From Eucalyptus grandis (Eukaryota > Streptophyta > Magnoliopsida > Myrtales > Myrtaceae): a stretch of DNA of 64,000 nt. This document shows positions 24,785-37,925 of the stretch, piece after piece (within the stretch, counting starts at the first letter, position 1; each line of letters opens with the position of its first letter). The notes under the pieces were generated by a model. It was given only the letters and a program-made list of their open reading frames with translations. It did not search any database and was not told the DNA's origin. The position numbers were made by a program, and so were the translations under genes. The stretch lies in NCBI RefSeq assembly GCF_016545825.1, contig NC_052615.1:27835088-27899087 (forward strand). The letters are read 5' to 3'.

Positions 24785-25420
24785 TATCTGGAAAATTCCA
24801 AATAATAACTTAAAATGCTATCATTTTCTCAAATAAATACCTTAAATAAACCTTATATCTAATAAGACTGAGACTGTTTTAAATAAGGATCTAAAGTAAC
24901 CATAGTTGTTTCAAATAAGGGCTAAACCCCACTAGTCTCCAACTAGTTAAATATTTTGACAAATCAAAAGGCATTTTTCATCCAAATACAATTTTACTTT
25001 TAAATTATTTTTTAACTTTTTTTGCCTCAACCTCCACTAAGGCAAGGGTCGCATTGCTTGAGCAAGGCCATCCCTTGTTAACTGCTGGCGAGGCCACCCT
25101 CACCCAAATTTAGTGAGGGATGGCCTCACCCTAAGTGAGGGCCACTGGTGAAAAGGAAGAAAAAGAAAAACCAGAAAAAAGGAATAAAGGGGAAATTCCA
25201 AGAAAAAGTAAATAACGAAAATGCCATTGACCAGGGCCTATTTGAAACGTATATAACTCATTTAAGCTCTTATTTGAATTAATATCCACTTTGAACCCTT
25301 ATTTAAAACAAGATTTACTTAAAACCCTTATTTGAAAAAATGATGGTACTTCAATATTTTATTTGAAATAATGTCCACTTTATATTATTTAAAAAAAAAA
25401 CCCTTATTTGAAATTTTTTC
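24785..25420. mobile_element. Long-inverted-repeat element with GC-rich core
   Basis: The left arm has repeated CAAATAA(A/G) text such as TTTCAAATAAGGGCT. The right arm has the inverse, CCCTTATTTGAAA, several times. The core (25030-25150) is GC-rich with CCCTCACC/GTGAGGG palindromic text. The design equals that of the element at 9354-10359, though the arms are unrelated in sequence. No coding capacity; the ends are approximate. Confidence 0.5.
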
Positions 25421-26235
25421 TTAGGCCTCGTTTGATTCAAGATTTTCAATGAGCTTTCGGCCAAAGCCCCTTGGGAAAAAATTTAGGTGTTTGGTTCAGA
25501 CCAGAAAGCCCATTGGAAAAAAAAATTTAGGTATTTGATTTAGCATTTAGAAGTGTCATTGGCCAAATGCTGACATTTGAAATACTGAAAGCCCAAAGCA
25601 GGACTATTCATCCATTGACTTCTTCTTTTTTTAAAACCGATCATCTTCCCCACACCCCAACCGCCGTTGATCGGCGACGAAGTTTCATTGGATTTTATTT
25701 TTATTTTTAAAAGAAATATAAAAACCCTTTGCAAATGTTGGGTTTACCTTCTTTTTTTTGGTCATTTTTATCTTTTGACAAACAATAGCTCAACTTTTTA
25801 TCAATACACTAGAATGATCACTAATTAACGAAGATGATTAATACTACAATAATTAAAAGAAAATTATTCAAAGTTGAAAACAAACCTAAAAGAACCCTAG
25901 GCCAAAATTTGAGTTTTGCATCTAATCTATAATCAAATTATTTTAATATAATTTTTAAATAAATTTAGTAATATATATCTTTTACATTACTCTCAACATG
26001 AAAATGTAAAATGTTATATAGTCATTATTTCTTTTTTGCAATTACTAAAATACTTAATTTGGTCACACTAAAGGACTTTTCAAATATATGTTTACCAAAT
26101 AGTCTTGCATTTTCTTAAAACACTTTTCAGTTATAATTTACCAAACAGTCTAGCATTTCGGAAAACCCCTTTACTTCGAAGTTATTTGCATTCTCCCAAA
26201 GGCATTTCCCCAAAGCGGAACCAAACGAGCCCTTA
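25421..26235. mobile_element. PIF/Harbinger-like non-autonomous element with TTA duplication
   Basis: The termini are GGCCTCGTTTGATTC on the left (from 25424) and GGAACCAAACGAGCCC on the right (to 26232), an inverted pair. TTA flanks both sides (25421-25423 and 26233-26235). A 3-bp TTA/TAA duplication and GGCCTCGTTTG-type ends are typical of PIF/Harbinger MITEs. The body of about 809 bp is AT-rich and codes for nothing. Confidence 0.7.
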
Positions 26236-29200
26236 ATCTTTTGGATCAAACATAAATTTAGCTACAAGGAAAAAGACGCATATGCATGTAGCCATCATGT
26301 CGAATTAAATATAGGAACCTTATAATCTAAGACCTGTATACACAAAAGATTCTTCCAAAAATGTTGGTTCTTTCGCACAATGATTGCCATACGAAAGCAG
26401 TCTGTCATTGGCCAGTTTCGATCCTTTGCTGAGCCAATGTTTGACAAGGGTATTCTCCAATTATCTTACATGCGATTTTGTTTCTGAAATAACAATAGAG
26501 TAGCAAATATTTATTATATTCTTAGCATTTCAGAGAGAACCATTTTCCATGAAATAATGAAATAATGAAGACAGCAATGGAAACACCTTGTCTTTTATAT
26601 TTTCACAAAACAATTTCAACCTCCTGCTGGGTCAGCACCTCAAGTCTGGCTAAAAGGATTCAGATTATACTCTATGGAAACTATGTCATTTTGGGCGATC
26701 GGCCCAATGCTCATTGCACTGAGCAATGCAAAGCCATGCAATGGTACAGAAGGAAGCATGTGATTTAGGGCTCGCACCAATTTGAGACTTGCACGGACTC
26801 GCTTCTGCGAGATGACTTGCACACGATGAGAAGACATGCCACCCCCATTCTTCGATTTGCCGCCATAACATGGTGAATAAGAAGGGATGACTTGCACAGA
26901 ATCGCGATTGACAAAGAATATCTCAGACCTTTGATTTGGGACTTTTGCTGACTCGCCTGTGGTTTAGGACTCAAAACTTGGGATTTAGGGAAAAATAAAA
27001 GTCTGGGCAACGAAATGCACAAAAGGGAGAAGAACGAACAAATACTTGGGGTAAGAGTTGAATGATGCCGTTTTGAATCCAAAATGACGTAATTTTGGAC
27101 ACATGGAATATGGACGTTAAGATATTTTCCATGTGGAGAGAAAAATGATTCGAAGAAGTCACGTTAACATTTTCCATTCCCTAATTGAACAGAACTAGCA
27201 AAAGGACTTAATTGCACCAACTCAACAAATTATACAATTTGATTGAACTTTTTACAAATTTTAAAATTAAATTACACCTTCGTATCAAGTTTTAGGCTTT
27301 GGGAAATGTTCTGGTTGTATCATGTAGGTGTTCTTCTCTTAGTCACCATGGAGTAATGTAATACTCACAAACAAAAGAGTTTGCTTTAATACCTTGCTAT
27401 CATACTCACCACCACTGTATGCACCAACTCTAATTTTCCTTTCTTTGGTTCTCTTCCAATCTTCGGAGAACCGACATGTTTTGCTTGCCAAATCGCAATC
27501 CTCACATAGAGCAATATTTATGGACTTTGATCAAGTATATTTTCTTTTGATGCTAACACATTCATCTACCTTCTACTTGTGTGTCCAAGCCTGTGGTCCC
27601 ATAAGTTGGAATTAGTTTTTGAGTCAAAAACTGTAACTCTATGATTCTTTGAATTTGATTTTGTCTTGATTGCAAAAGTGACGGACATCTCATCCTTGAC
27701 AAGTTAATTTAGAAAGAAAACTCTCACGTAAGACATGTTAAAAAAGGCGCGCCAAAGTCGATTTTCGGATGAAATTGAATCCAATGAAATGTGTCAATAG
27801 ATAAAGTTAGTGCTATTTTTTTATTCCCCCAAAATTGACGCTTAAACAAAAATAGCATGCACCGATGATTGAAAATGATAGCTCTAGTGTGCGCGGGCAT
27901 ATGAAGAGTATCTTAATGAGGAATATATTGAAATAACCACATCGAGTCTTATTCGTCATTACATGGTTCGATTTCAAGGAGGAGGGACCTTGGTAGAATG
28001 TCGAGTTTCGACAATTTCCAATGGCCGGAGGCTCGAGTTGAGACTTGTCTACTTAGAAATATACTACAACTAGTGTTTTGTCAGAAATGTTCCACGACAA
28101 AATATCTTTGATCAAAAGTAGTTCTTCAGCTTTTATTTAAGGAAATTAGGGTCTTGCGTTAACTCCGAATAGAAAATATCACAAACACAATCAAAAGGAA
28201 TCAACACTTTGGTATTCGAATTTAATCACACAAACTCAGATCGTATCAAAATTTAATCACAACAAGATCTGAAAGGTACAAACTCACTGGGATAACAAAA
28301 TGTAACCAGATTCTATTGATCGACATAGCCTGAGAGTGTAAAGGTAAAGACACTATGCCGAATTTTTAATTGACAATATAGCATTTAGGATAAAGATACA
28401 CATTGGAATCTAATTGACAATGCAAATCGAAGAACTACAATTAGGGAAATTAAAAGTACATTGTAAGAAAGTTAAAGATAATTGAAAGATGATATTTGAT
28501 TTGATTTGTGCTGGGGCTTCTTTGATGGACTAGTGGTATTTTATAATGGTTTTGAAGTAACTATCTTTTGACGGTTTCCAACGATTGCACATCCTCAAGT
28601 AACTTCCATTGATCGCCTCCGTGTTTCTATTTCTCCACAAGCTTCGCACCCATGTTTTCAAATGGTTTTCATTGCCAGGTGTGAACTACTCTATGATCTT
28701 CTTGTTGGAAAATATGGCTTCGAAATGAGTTGAACAATGAAATCGGATCGAGTAAAACAACTCGGACTTTGAGGCGTGATATCACTTTCTTTAAGGATTT
28801 ATTTGCCCCACAACGTTGCTAATTGTCACCGGCAAAAATCTTCCAGGATACAATAAAGTCTCAGATGAAAATACTATATAGCAATTCTAGTATTTCTCCA
28901 GAGTCTCTCTAGGAAAACAATCGAAAAATTGGTTGCAGTTTTTCAGAAATAAAACTCGAAAAATGACCACATTTTTCTTTCCGAAAATAACAAGTATATA
29001 TATGAAACAATCTTGCAATTCTTCGTGAAAATTGCCAAAGAATTAACAAACATGTCTTTTAGAAAATTGTTCGGATAAACAAATGCCACTCTTTGGAAGA
29101 AGTTGAAAACCGAACAATTGCAACATTTCAGAAAAAATTGCAAAACGAATAAGTAATTTTTTTTAAAATAGAATTTCGAATTTCGAATTTTCATTTTATA

Positions 29201-31700
29201 TTTCATTTCCGAAAATTCTCCAATTAAAAGGCAACCTTTGAATAAATAAATAAATAAATAAATAGCACGCGGGTATGGTGGGGTCTAGCTCCACCCAATC
29301 ATTCCTTTAATTGCAAAAAGAAAAATCCGCACTTTTAAATTAGCCCACTCCCTCCCACTTTTCCTATGTGGGACAAAGAAAACTCTCTGTTTGTTTTAAC
29401 AAACAAACCTCCAACGATTCTTTCTTGTAACAATGATTGTCTCATAATCCTACTTTTAAGTAATAACTGTTCCCTTGAAACATGTGTGCCCTTGACCTTA
29501 ATTGTCTTGTCATTTTCAAGTGTCGAAATTGCATTTCAACATCTCTCTGATAATCATTAATCGTTGATGCTTAACTCGGCAAGTACCAATTATTCGACAT
29601 CGTGCTTCGATAACTGGACATGGCAATGATGACTACCAATGTCGATTAACACATGTTAATCCCTATGTTTGTCGATAAGCTGGCATATGTCGTGTGCCGC
29701 GCATAGTATCCTTCATGCTCATGTACTGTTCACATATTTGTTCTTATTCACGTGTTAGGCATGTGTTTATCCATAACTAGATTATTTTTTTGTGTCCACA
29801 TATAGCTAAAAGCTTAGAAGAGAAAATAGTTAAATGACAGGCACAAGCCTCGTGAAGGGGTTTGGAGAAATATGAGACGAGCCATGCCCAAAATCAAAAG
29901 TACCTTTTATTTTAATGAAATTATATTGAAAAGTTAATGATTGAATGATCGATGTCATGTTAATCTACTGGATAGTATATCCTTTGCATAATATACACAG
30001 TCTGCAAAGGTCAGGACGCTTGTAATCATTAAGGGTTGGTTTATATTTTCATGAAATCACATAAACCGGACATTATCAACAATGTTAAGATTAGTTGGCA
30101 AGATCCATCAGCCCTATTACTTGTTTCCCCCCTTTTGCGAAAGAAAGTAGAGTGATCTATTCTCACTCCATCCGTACGCTTAACAAAAGGAAATTTCAAG
30201 ACAAAATAGGCGGGAAAACATATCGGGTTTGTGAAAATTAGAGTTTACGTCAGAGTCATAAGCAGCAGAGGCTGCAGCCACATTTCTTACTTCATCCCGG
30301 AACGAGACAAAGAATCTAGTTTGGAATGTACGATGAGGAGAATCTGAGACAGTTTGACCGGTCCACCGAGCAAAGATGATAAGTCCAGCACAGCACCACC
30401 GTCCTTCGATGCCCTGAACCGCTCTGCTCATTTTATTTCATCGTTCCTTAGCTGGAAATCTGCCCTAGACATTGATCTTCGCGGTGTTCTTTTTTTTTTT
30501 CTCACTTTAATATCTTTTCATATATAACTCGCTCCATCTTCTCGCTATGCTTTCTTGACACCCATTATGAAAACAGTTTCTCTCTTTCTGCATTAAGAAA
30601 AAGGGAGATGATTAAATAATGCTCACCCAGAATATTTTGGGATTAGTTGATGCTAATCAAGCTAAGGATTCGGATAACTGATGTATACGTGCCTACTTAC
30701 ATTAAGTAAGGTAATAAAGAGGTTGGTTGAGGTTGTCCTAACTAAGTAAAGTAAAGAGTCCCATTTTAGTTGGTTTTTCTAAAAAATTCCTTTAATGCTA
30801 ATGTAGAACAACTTCCCTTCTATAATGCATATTCTCAGGAAATTGTGATCATGTTGAGAATAAGATTTCTGTTTCAATGGATGGATCCAAAATACTCATT
30901 TTGAAAATATAATTTCATCCGCATAATTTTTTGGATCATACCCTTTTGATGCTTTGATACCGTTTCTTAAAAATATTCGCAAGATCTTAACGAATTTTTA
31001 AAGGGTTGTCGAGTTGATTGACACCCCCAATATCACAAAAATCTTAGGTCCATTTGACAGGTTATCCTGACCTATTCATTCAATCAGAATAATTTGATAA
31101 GAGATTGGTCCAACCCCCACGTTCATAAAAGATAAAAAAAAGAAAAGCGGCAAATGGAAAAAAAGGGGGGAGAACGGAAAACCAAAACTGAAAAGGAACT
31201 CGTCCTTTGCCCTTCGGCTACTGCGGGCACGTGAAGGCATGAGACTCGGGTCAGTACTTTTCCCTGATTTTAATGTTTAATTTAGGCACCTCTCCTCCTC
31301 CTCCTCCTCTTCACAGAAGGCGAAAAGCCATTCGCTCCAAATCGAAAGTACCTTTCAATTTTATAAGTGGGGTCTTCTTTTGGATTCTTGCACTGCATTG
31401 AAATTCCCTCACGTCCACTCACCCTCCCCTCCCTCAGAATACTATTTCTACATGGTTCTTACCAATCCCTTCTGACACTCCACACATATGATTACTATAT
31501 TGTCACCCTCTTATTATTACTTTTTCTTCTGGAGTTTTTTTTTTTTTGGTAAAAGATAAGAATATCTTTTGGAGTTTTTAACTTCCAATGGCCCAACAAA
31601 ACACCTACCTAGCTAAAAGCTTTCATTCAAGTTAAGGATGAGTGGGGGAGAGAGAGAGAGAGAGAGAGGTGTGTTGTTGGAGCTCGCACTGGCTCAGTCG
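26236..31700. other. Intergenic, no gene seen
   Basis: Five kilobases of AT-rich DNA before the IQD promoter. It holds an (AAAT)n tetranucleotide repeat (about 29241-29264) and an (AG)n microsatellite (31650-31668). A minus-strand frame at 30180-30431 and frames near 26640-27177 resemble no family I know and lack splice partners. No RNA gene was recognised. Confidence 0.45.
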
Positions 31701-31767
31701 CTTTGGGCTCTTCATAAATAAACCCCAGTCCCTCTCTGCATCTCTTCAGTCCCACAGTTCAGCAATA

Positions 31768-31823
31768 ATGTAAAAAGGCTTCGCCACCTCGTCCTCCCCA
31801 TGACGCCTCCATCTTTGCTCTGA
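31768..31823 (+). promoter_or_regulatory. Two upstream ORFs in the probable IQD leader
   Basis: ATGTAA at 31768-31773 is a minimal start-stop uORF. A second uORF of seven codons runs 31800-31823 (ATGACGCC to TGA). Both lie 80-135 bases before the main ATG. A weak TATA-like CATAAATAAA at 31713-31722 would place transcription start near 31745, so both would be in the mRNA; the true start is not known. AUGUAA elements are known to stall ribosomes in some plant mRNAs. Confidence 0.45.
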
Positions 31824-31902
31824 CTTTGAATCTGAGAGAGAGAGAGAGAGAGCTTTATTTTGCTTCTTCTGTGTGCGTGTTTGTTGGTGTTGCTTTCCCC
31901 CC

Positions 31903-34583
31903 ATGGGGAAGAATGGGGGTACTTCTTGGTTGACCAAAGTCAAGAGGGCTTTCAGGTCTCCAGCTAAAGATAACGAGAAGAGAAGTGGCAGGAGGAGAGA
32001 AGAATGTGGGCAAGAAGATGAGGAAAGGGTATGACTTCATTCTCAGCTCTTGTCCCTTTTCATCGTTTCTTTAACTATCTCTCTGTTTTGATGACTTTTA
32101 GCTGCTGAAGTAAGTCTACTTGAAATGGTCTTATCTTCTTTTGGTTTTATCTTCTAGTTAAGTGGAATGCTCGTTAATGGTGAAAAAGAGCTGCTTACAG
32201 ATTTGGAAATATATACACAATTTGTCGTGCAGAAGAGAGAAAAGAGAAGATGGCTGTTCCGTAAGGCCGGCGGTAACCACTCTGCCGATTGCGAGACGAA
32301 GGAAGCGGCGGCGGCGGCGGCGGCAGCGGCTGACATTTGTACGGTGGTAAATCCTATAATGGTGGACGACCAGAGGCACGCGATTGCAGTGGCCGCGGCC
32401 ACCGCGGCGGCAGCTGAGGCAGCGGTGGCGACTGCGCAGGTGGCCATGGAGATCGCCCGGCTGAGCAGGCCTCCTTCCGGTTTGCCCAAGGAGAACCGTG
32501 CTGCCGTAATCATTCAGACAGCTTTCAGAGGTTACTTGGTGAGTCAGAAACCTAGTCAAAATTAAAAATTTGTTCAGCTTCTTAAGACTACCCCGTCAAA
32601 AACTTATCAGGCTAAACCAGTATAATACAAAAGAGAAAGCAAAAATGTATCCCAATCTTGGGTAGTTTAGTTGCACTTTGTCGACATTGTCTCGAAACTG
32701 ACTTCACTTCTGAGGCTTTTAACATTAGTCAGCATCGGTTCAGTTCTCTCCCGAGCAGTCCCTTTCAAGCCAAACCATGTGTTGGCTCAATACGAACCTT
32801 AGGCATAGAACCCAATCCTGCAAAATTTGATGTTTTGAGAAGCTAGTTAAAAAGAATTAATCCCTGGAAGTTAAGGTTCATGTGCTCTTTTTGTTTCTTG
32901 AAGGCGAGGAGAGCGCTCCGAGCGCTGAAGGGGCTCGTGAAGCTCCAGGCGTTGGTGAGAGGCCACAATGTCCGGAAGCAAGCGAAGCTGACGCTTCAGT
33001 GCATGCAAGCGCTGGTCCGAGTCCAGGACCGGATGCGGGATCAGCGAGCGAGGCTCTCGCATGAGGGGAGTAGGAAGTCAATGTTCGATCCCGAGACCAA
33101 CAACCTGTGGGAGTCCTCTTATCTGCAGGACATTCGCGAGAGGAGATCAGTTGTATGTGACCGAGTTACTTCGCTAGTCTTTTCGATGTCTCCTGGGAGA
33201 CAAAGCAGGAGTGTTTTCTTTTGAATGTGCATTGATCGAGCTCGTTTCGGTTTTGCTTTCACCTACAGTCGAGGAATACAAGCTGCACCGCCGACTTCTG
33301 GGACGAGCATTCATTCAAAATGGAGGACGTCGAGGCGTTGTTGCAGAGTGGCAAGGAGATTGCTTCGCAACGAGAGAAATTACTTTCTCAGGCCTTCTCT
33401 CAGCAGGTAGGTTTCTCTTTCTGCATTAAGGCAACAAGGAGACTGTATTCATCTGTTGTAGAGCTCGATAAGCACCAGTTGACTCGAATTGTTCTTTATG
33501 CTGGTGGTAGTTAATTGATTTTGTTGTCGACCCAAATCGAGGAAATGAGTGCACAATCACTTTCTTTCGAATTCCCGCGAGTTACGCATTCATATCATGT
33601 CGAATCGAGCTGAGATGGAACACATCAAGTTTTGAGCTCCGTTTCATTGCAATCTCTGTTTACTACTTTGATTTTTACCTGCTGGTTCTACATGTTCTGG
33701 TCTCGGATAATAGACACTGATCACTTCAAGTTCTTTCACATTCCCCCAGATTTGGAGATCTCGGAGGCACCCATCGGCCGGGAACGAAACCGAGCTTGAA
33801 GAGCGAACCAAATGGCTGGACCGCTGGATGGCCACCAAGGTGTGGGAGACCGAGAGCCGAGCCTCGACCGACAAGAAAGACCCGATCAAGACCGTCGAGA
33901 TCGACACCTCCCGGCCCTACTCTCACTCCACGCCGAGGAACCACCGCAGGTCATTCCATCAGAATCACTTCCATAGACAGCCGAGCCCCAGCCCGACCCC
34001 GCGCTCCGTTGCTTCACCGCTCCACAGGTCACACTCGCACCACTCCAACCCCTCCCTTCACCACTCCCCCATAACCCCCTCACCCGCCAAGGCCCGGCCC
34101 ATCCAGGTCCGGTCGGCGAGCCCCCGCTGCTACCGGGAAGACCAGTGCTACTCAGCCGCCAACACCCCAAGCCTAGCCTTCCTGCACCGCAACTCCATGG
34201 CCGTTCCGAACTACATGGCCGCCACCGAGTCCGCCAAGGCCAGGTCCCGGTCACAGAGCGCACCGAGGCAGAGGCCATCCACCCCGGAGCGGGACCGCAC
34301 CGGGTCCGCCAAAAAGAGATTGTCATATCCAGCCCCGGACCCACACGGCGGCTTCGGGGCAGGGTATGGGCCCGGCGGGTTCAGCCAGAACTTGAGGAGC
34401 CCGAGCTTCAAGAGCGTTTACAGCGGGAATTACACCTACAACTACGGGGGCGAACACAGATCGAATCTGTCATGTACCTACAACTACGGGGGCGAACACA
34501 GATCGAATCTGTCATGTTACGGGGAGAGCATCGGCGGCGAGATTTCGCCATGCTCGACGACGGACCTGAGGTGGTTTAGGTGA
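31903..34583 (+). CDS. IQ67-domain (IQD) calmodulin-binding protein
   Basis: Five exons, 31903-32028, 32233-32538, 32904-33152, 33269-33406 and 33750-34583, sum to 1653 nt, giving 550 aa. The N-terminus ([13 protein letters not shown]) and [11 protein letters not shown] resemble the IQD16-18 group. The IQ67 domain spans about residues 134-200 with three IQ-type motifs: [28 protein letters not shown] and [15 protein letters not shown]. The exon 2/3 junction falls inside the first motif, the conserved intron position of the family. IQD proteins bind calmodulin and tether it to microtubules, nucleus or plasma membrane; the protein is strongly basic, as expected. Exon 2 has poly-Ala tracts. The C-terminus has [19 protein letters not shown] and a perfect 14-residue tandem duplication. 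The exon 3 donor could lie a codon earlier; the GTATGT site was chosen to keep frame. Confidence 0.92.
34434..34517 (+). repeat. Perfect in-frame 42-bp tandem duplication in the IQD gene
   Basis: Units 34434-34475 and 34476-34517 are identical and encode [14 protein letters not shown] twice near the C-terminus. Because no base differs, the event is probably recent, or the copies are being homogenised, or it is an assembly artefact. Confidence 0.95.
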
Positions 34584-37500
34584 GGGAAATTAGCAAGACA
34601 AGTGTTCGCGATGCCAGCCTTATTATGGAGGGAACGATTTGAAGATGATTCTTAGTTTGAATTTTCTTTCTGCTGTACTTCTTCCATTTTGTTCTTGTTC
34701 TCACTAGGGGAATTGAATGGTGTTAAAGTTCTGGGAAGGCTTTTAATGGAATTGGATTTGACCAAAGCATTTGTGAGAGTCACGCACAGGGCACGCCACT
34801 TCATGAATATACAGCAGCATGTCCCGGTTTGGGTGCAAGAATCTGAACCCTCCATGCGTACCTGCTTCAGTGGCGACATTATTGCTTCTGCAACTCGTGA
34901 AATAAATTGACATTTACTGATACTGAAACTCATGTCTGGGCAGTCCCAGCAAACTGAAAGTTGAAGTTATGTCTTAGGCAACTCATGCTTTGATGTAACA
35001 TGGAGCTTATACTCATTCGTGGATGTAACACAAACATAAGAAATATTACTATTGCCCAAAAGAATATATCTTTACACATGCATCTACTTTCGGGATATAT
35101 GCGATTCTTGAATTTTTTTTTTAGGGGGTCAACGTAGTCCGTAAATCTTTAATAATTCACTCAAAATGCATTCGTTCCATCAAGAGTTCTAACACCATTA
35201 GCTGGCGTGACCATAATTCAGGGTAACTTGACGTTAGATTTGTGATACCATCATTCAGGTGACTTACACACGGTTTTCATGTCACATCTCTTTCCTTATT
35301 TTGATCCGAAAAGAAAATGAAAAACTAAAAGAGAAAGGATAACGAGATTTACTGAATAGGAGAAGTGACGTGGCAAACTGCATCATCATATCAGCTCGAT
35401 AAACACTGATGTAACAGTCTATGTGGGAAGAAAAGCAAGTAACATGGTGAGAGACGTTGTGATTAGAATGAGTGGGTTTTTGAAAGTTCCAACATTAGAT
35501 TAAATAAGAAAAAGAAAAGTCTAACATTGAGAAAAGGTATGGCGGATTCAAGCCACATGAACAACATTTATAGTAGATACAGTAAAGTATACCTATATTA
35601 TAGACTTATAGTACGGAAAGCTACAGCTAAGTGAAACGGATTTCGAGACGTGCGACTTCCAAGGCTTTGCTCAATACATGGCTCCACCATCCTCTTCATT
35701 ACGAGCACAGACTCCCACCTATTATTCCATACTTAGATCTTGTTTTTTCCTCCTCTGAAGTAAGCGGATTGCACCTTCTCCCTACAGCTATTAGCATACC
35801 TAAGGAAATTGCTTTTGACCTAAACATGCCTAAATTCCAAATGCTTACCAAGGGGACCACTTAAATAAACTTATCAAGGAGAGAGATTGCACCGTACCAT
35901 GCTTGTAGATGGGCCATGAAGATCTACTCTTTTTGCTCCTAACTAAAGCTATAAAACAATGGGATGCTTTGCTTGAAGGAGATAACCATGTCTCATTCCC
36001 CTAGGCCGACAGGCATATTGAATAAATGTGCTAATTCCTAAACATGGGTAAGCAGAAAGATTCTAACCCCATGATTAACTTGGCTCCTTTTGCTTTGGTG
36101 GGTCTGATGATTTAATCTTAGAGTCCCCACTTGTTTAAAATTTAAATTTCTGACAGCATTAGCGGGGCATCACTGCGGTCCCACCAAAATTTTGCCCTTG
36201 TCTTTATCTCGCCAGTCACCTAACCCAACTTAATTGGCATACTAAACTCTCTCATCATTGTATGGAATTGTGCTCCAGTTCATCATCAGCAGTAATGCCT
36301 CACAAAAAAAAAGGTCAAGTGTCATAAACATGTGTCTAAGATCTAAACGTAGGTGAATCGATTAGAAAGGGGTTTCTAATCTAAACAAATTCAAGATGAA
36401 TTGCTTAAAGACAAAGGGACACAAAGGATTAGAATACGTGGCTACGAACCATTGCGTCGGGGATTTGAATTCCTCTTTGCCCATCACCGGCTCAAAAGAG
36501 GAAGGACCTTTCCGATTGAGGGTTAGGAAAATCATGATTGTGCTCACTGTCGACTTTAAGTACCCCTGATTTTGTTGAGTCGCTTTACTGTCTGACTTGA
36601 CAAAGTATCTACTTTCCTTGCCGGCTAGGCATATAAGGAAGTTCTAGGATTTTGGTTTTGTATGTATTCCTACATTTTGCCATTTTCTTTCATTGACTGA
36701 CATATGAAGGACACAAATTTACATTGCCTAACATTTTCCCACAAGGACACCTCATCAAACATAAAATATAGCGTGTTCCAAAGCCCCGCCAACACAAGGA
36801 TTCTACAGTTGAATTACTGGGTCAATATGCCTAGAACTTCACTTCGGATCGGAACAATTCGATTGGGTGTGCTGGGCCCAATCGGGCCAACTTCAGGCCT
36901 AGAGCAATCCTTTCCCCAAGCCCGCCCACGAAACGAATTATCGAATAAAACCATGTGCAGAACCTTCAGCTCGGGCGGGCCAGGTCGGCTCTACAGGGGA
37001 GCAAACATGGCCGAGCCCGCTCGTTTCCAGTTGCCGACCCAATGCGCACATAAATTTGCCAGATTGGCGGTCCTCTCGACCCGCCACCGCGGAAGGTCCA
37101 TCACCAGGTGCAGTTTCGAAATCTCCACAAGATTTCAGAATGTTGTGTTAGGTCTCCAGATGCATTCAGTCCCTTTTAAGTAACAGCATGATGGCCAACT
37201 CGCGACCAATCAATATCTCCTTGCAAATTGAATCGTCCTATGATTTAAGTCGAATCGAAAACGTCGGCCTCAAAAACATACTAGACCCGAGTTCTTCCTT
37301 ATAGGCTCATGATCCTTTTTCCACGTAGGATGTGACATTATTCCTGAATCCCGATGTCTGATGAAAGCTAACCTACCATCGTACGATTCCGATTCCACTG
37401 CTCGCCTCATCCTAATCGAACTTACTCCCAGGAAGGTCCACAATAGAAGGTACGAATTTGTGCAGATGCAAAAATATCTTCACGACTTGCACAAGCTTTT

Positions 37501-37925
37501 TGTCTTTTGTATGGGCATTTGGCAAGGACCATTGCAGCCATACCAAATTCAAATCACGAACTTTACCAGCCGGGAAATAACTCAGAATGAATGTGGAACC
37601 GATTCATGATTAGCAGAAGCAAGAGCATCGTGTCATCATTTCGCAATAAGTACACATCAGCCGTGAACAAACAACGATAAAAATGGACACATGGAAATCA
37701 GCAAGGCAAAGGAACAATTACAGAGCACCTGAAAGAAAGTACTTCGATCCTAAGATGAAAACATATGAAAACATATCGAACAAATTGGATCAGACCATAT
37801 AAACGAATCGAAAATAACATTCCTTTTTTTGTTGCACTCACTGTTCAATTGTATCATCAACTCAAAAAACAAAAAAACCATCCAGTTCTACCTGACCTTC
37901 ATTGGCGAAAGGATGGAGCTATCCT
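34584..37925. other. Intergenic, no gene seen
   Basis: Between the convergent IQD and GRF genes. The first 350 bases should be the IQD 3' untranslated region. A GGCC-rich patch at 36860-37100 gives a 159-codon open frame at 36704-37183 that has repeat-like composition and no family resemblance. No RNA or element boundary was recognised. Confidence 0.45.

Noticed and set aside
33886..34579. Long frames on both strands over the last IQD exon (33886-34344 minus, 34145-34579 plus)
   Set aside because: They are shadows of the high-GC IQD exon; the IQD frame has family motifs and consistent splicing.
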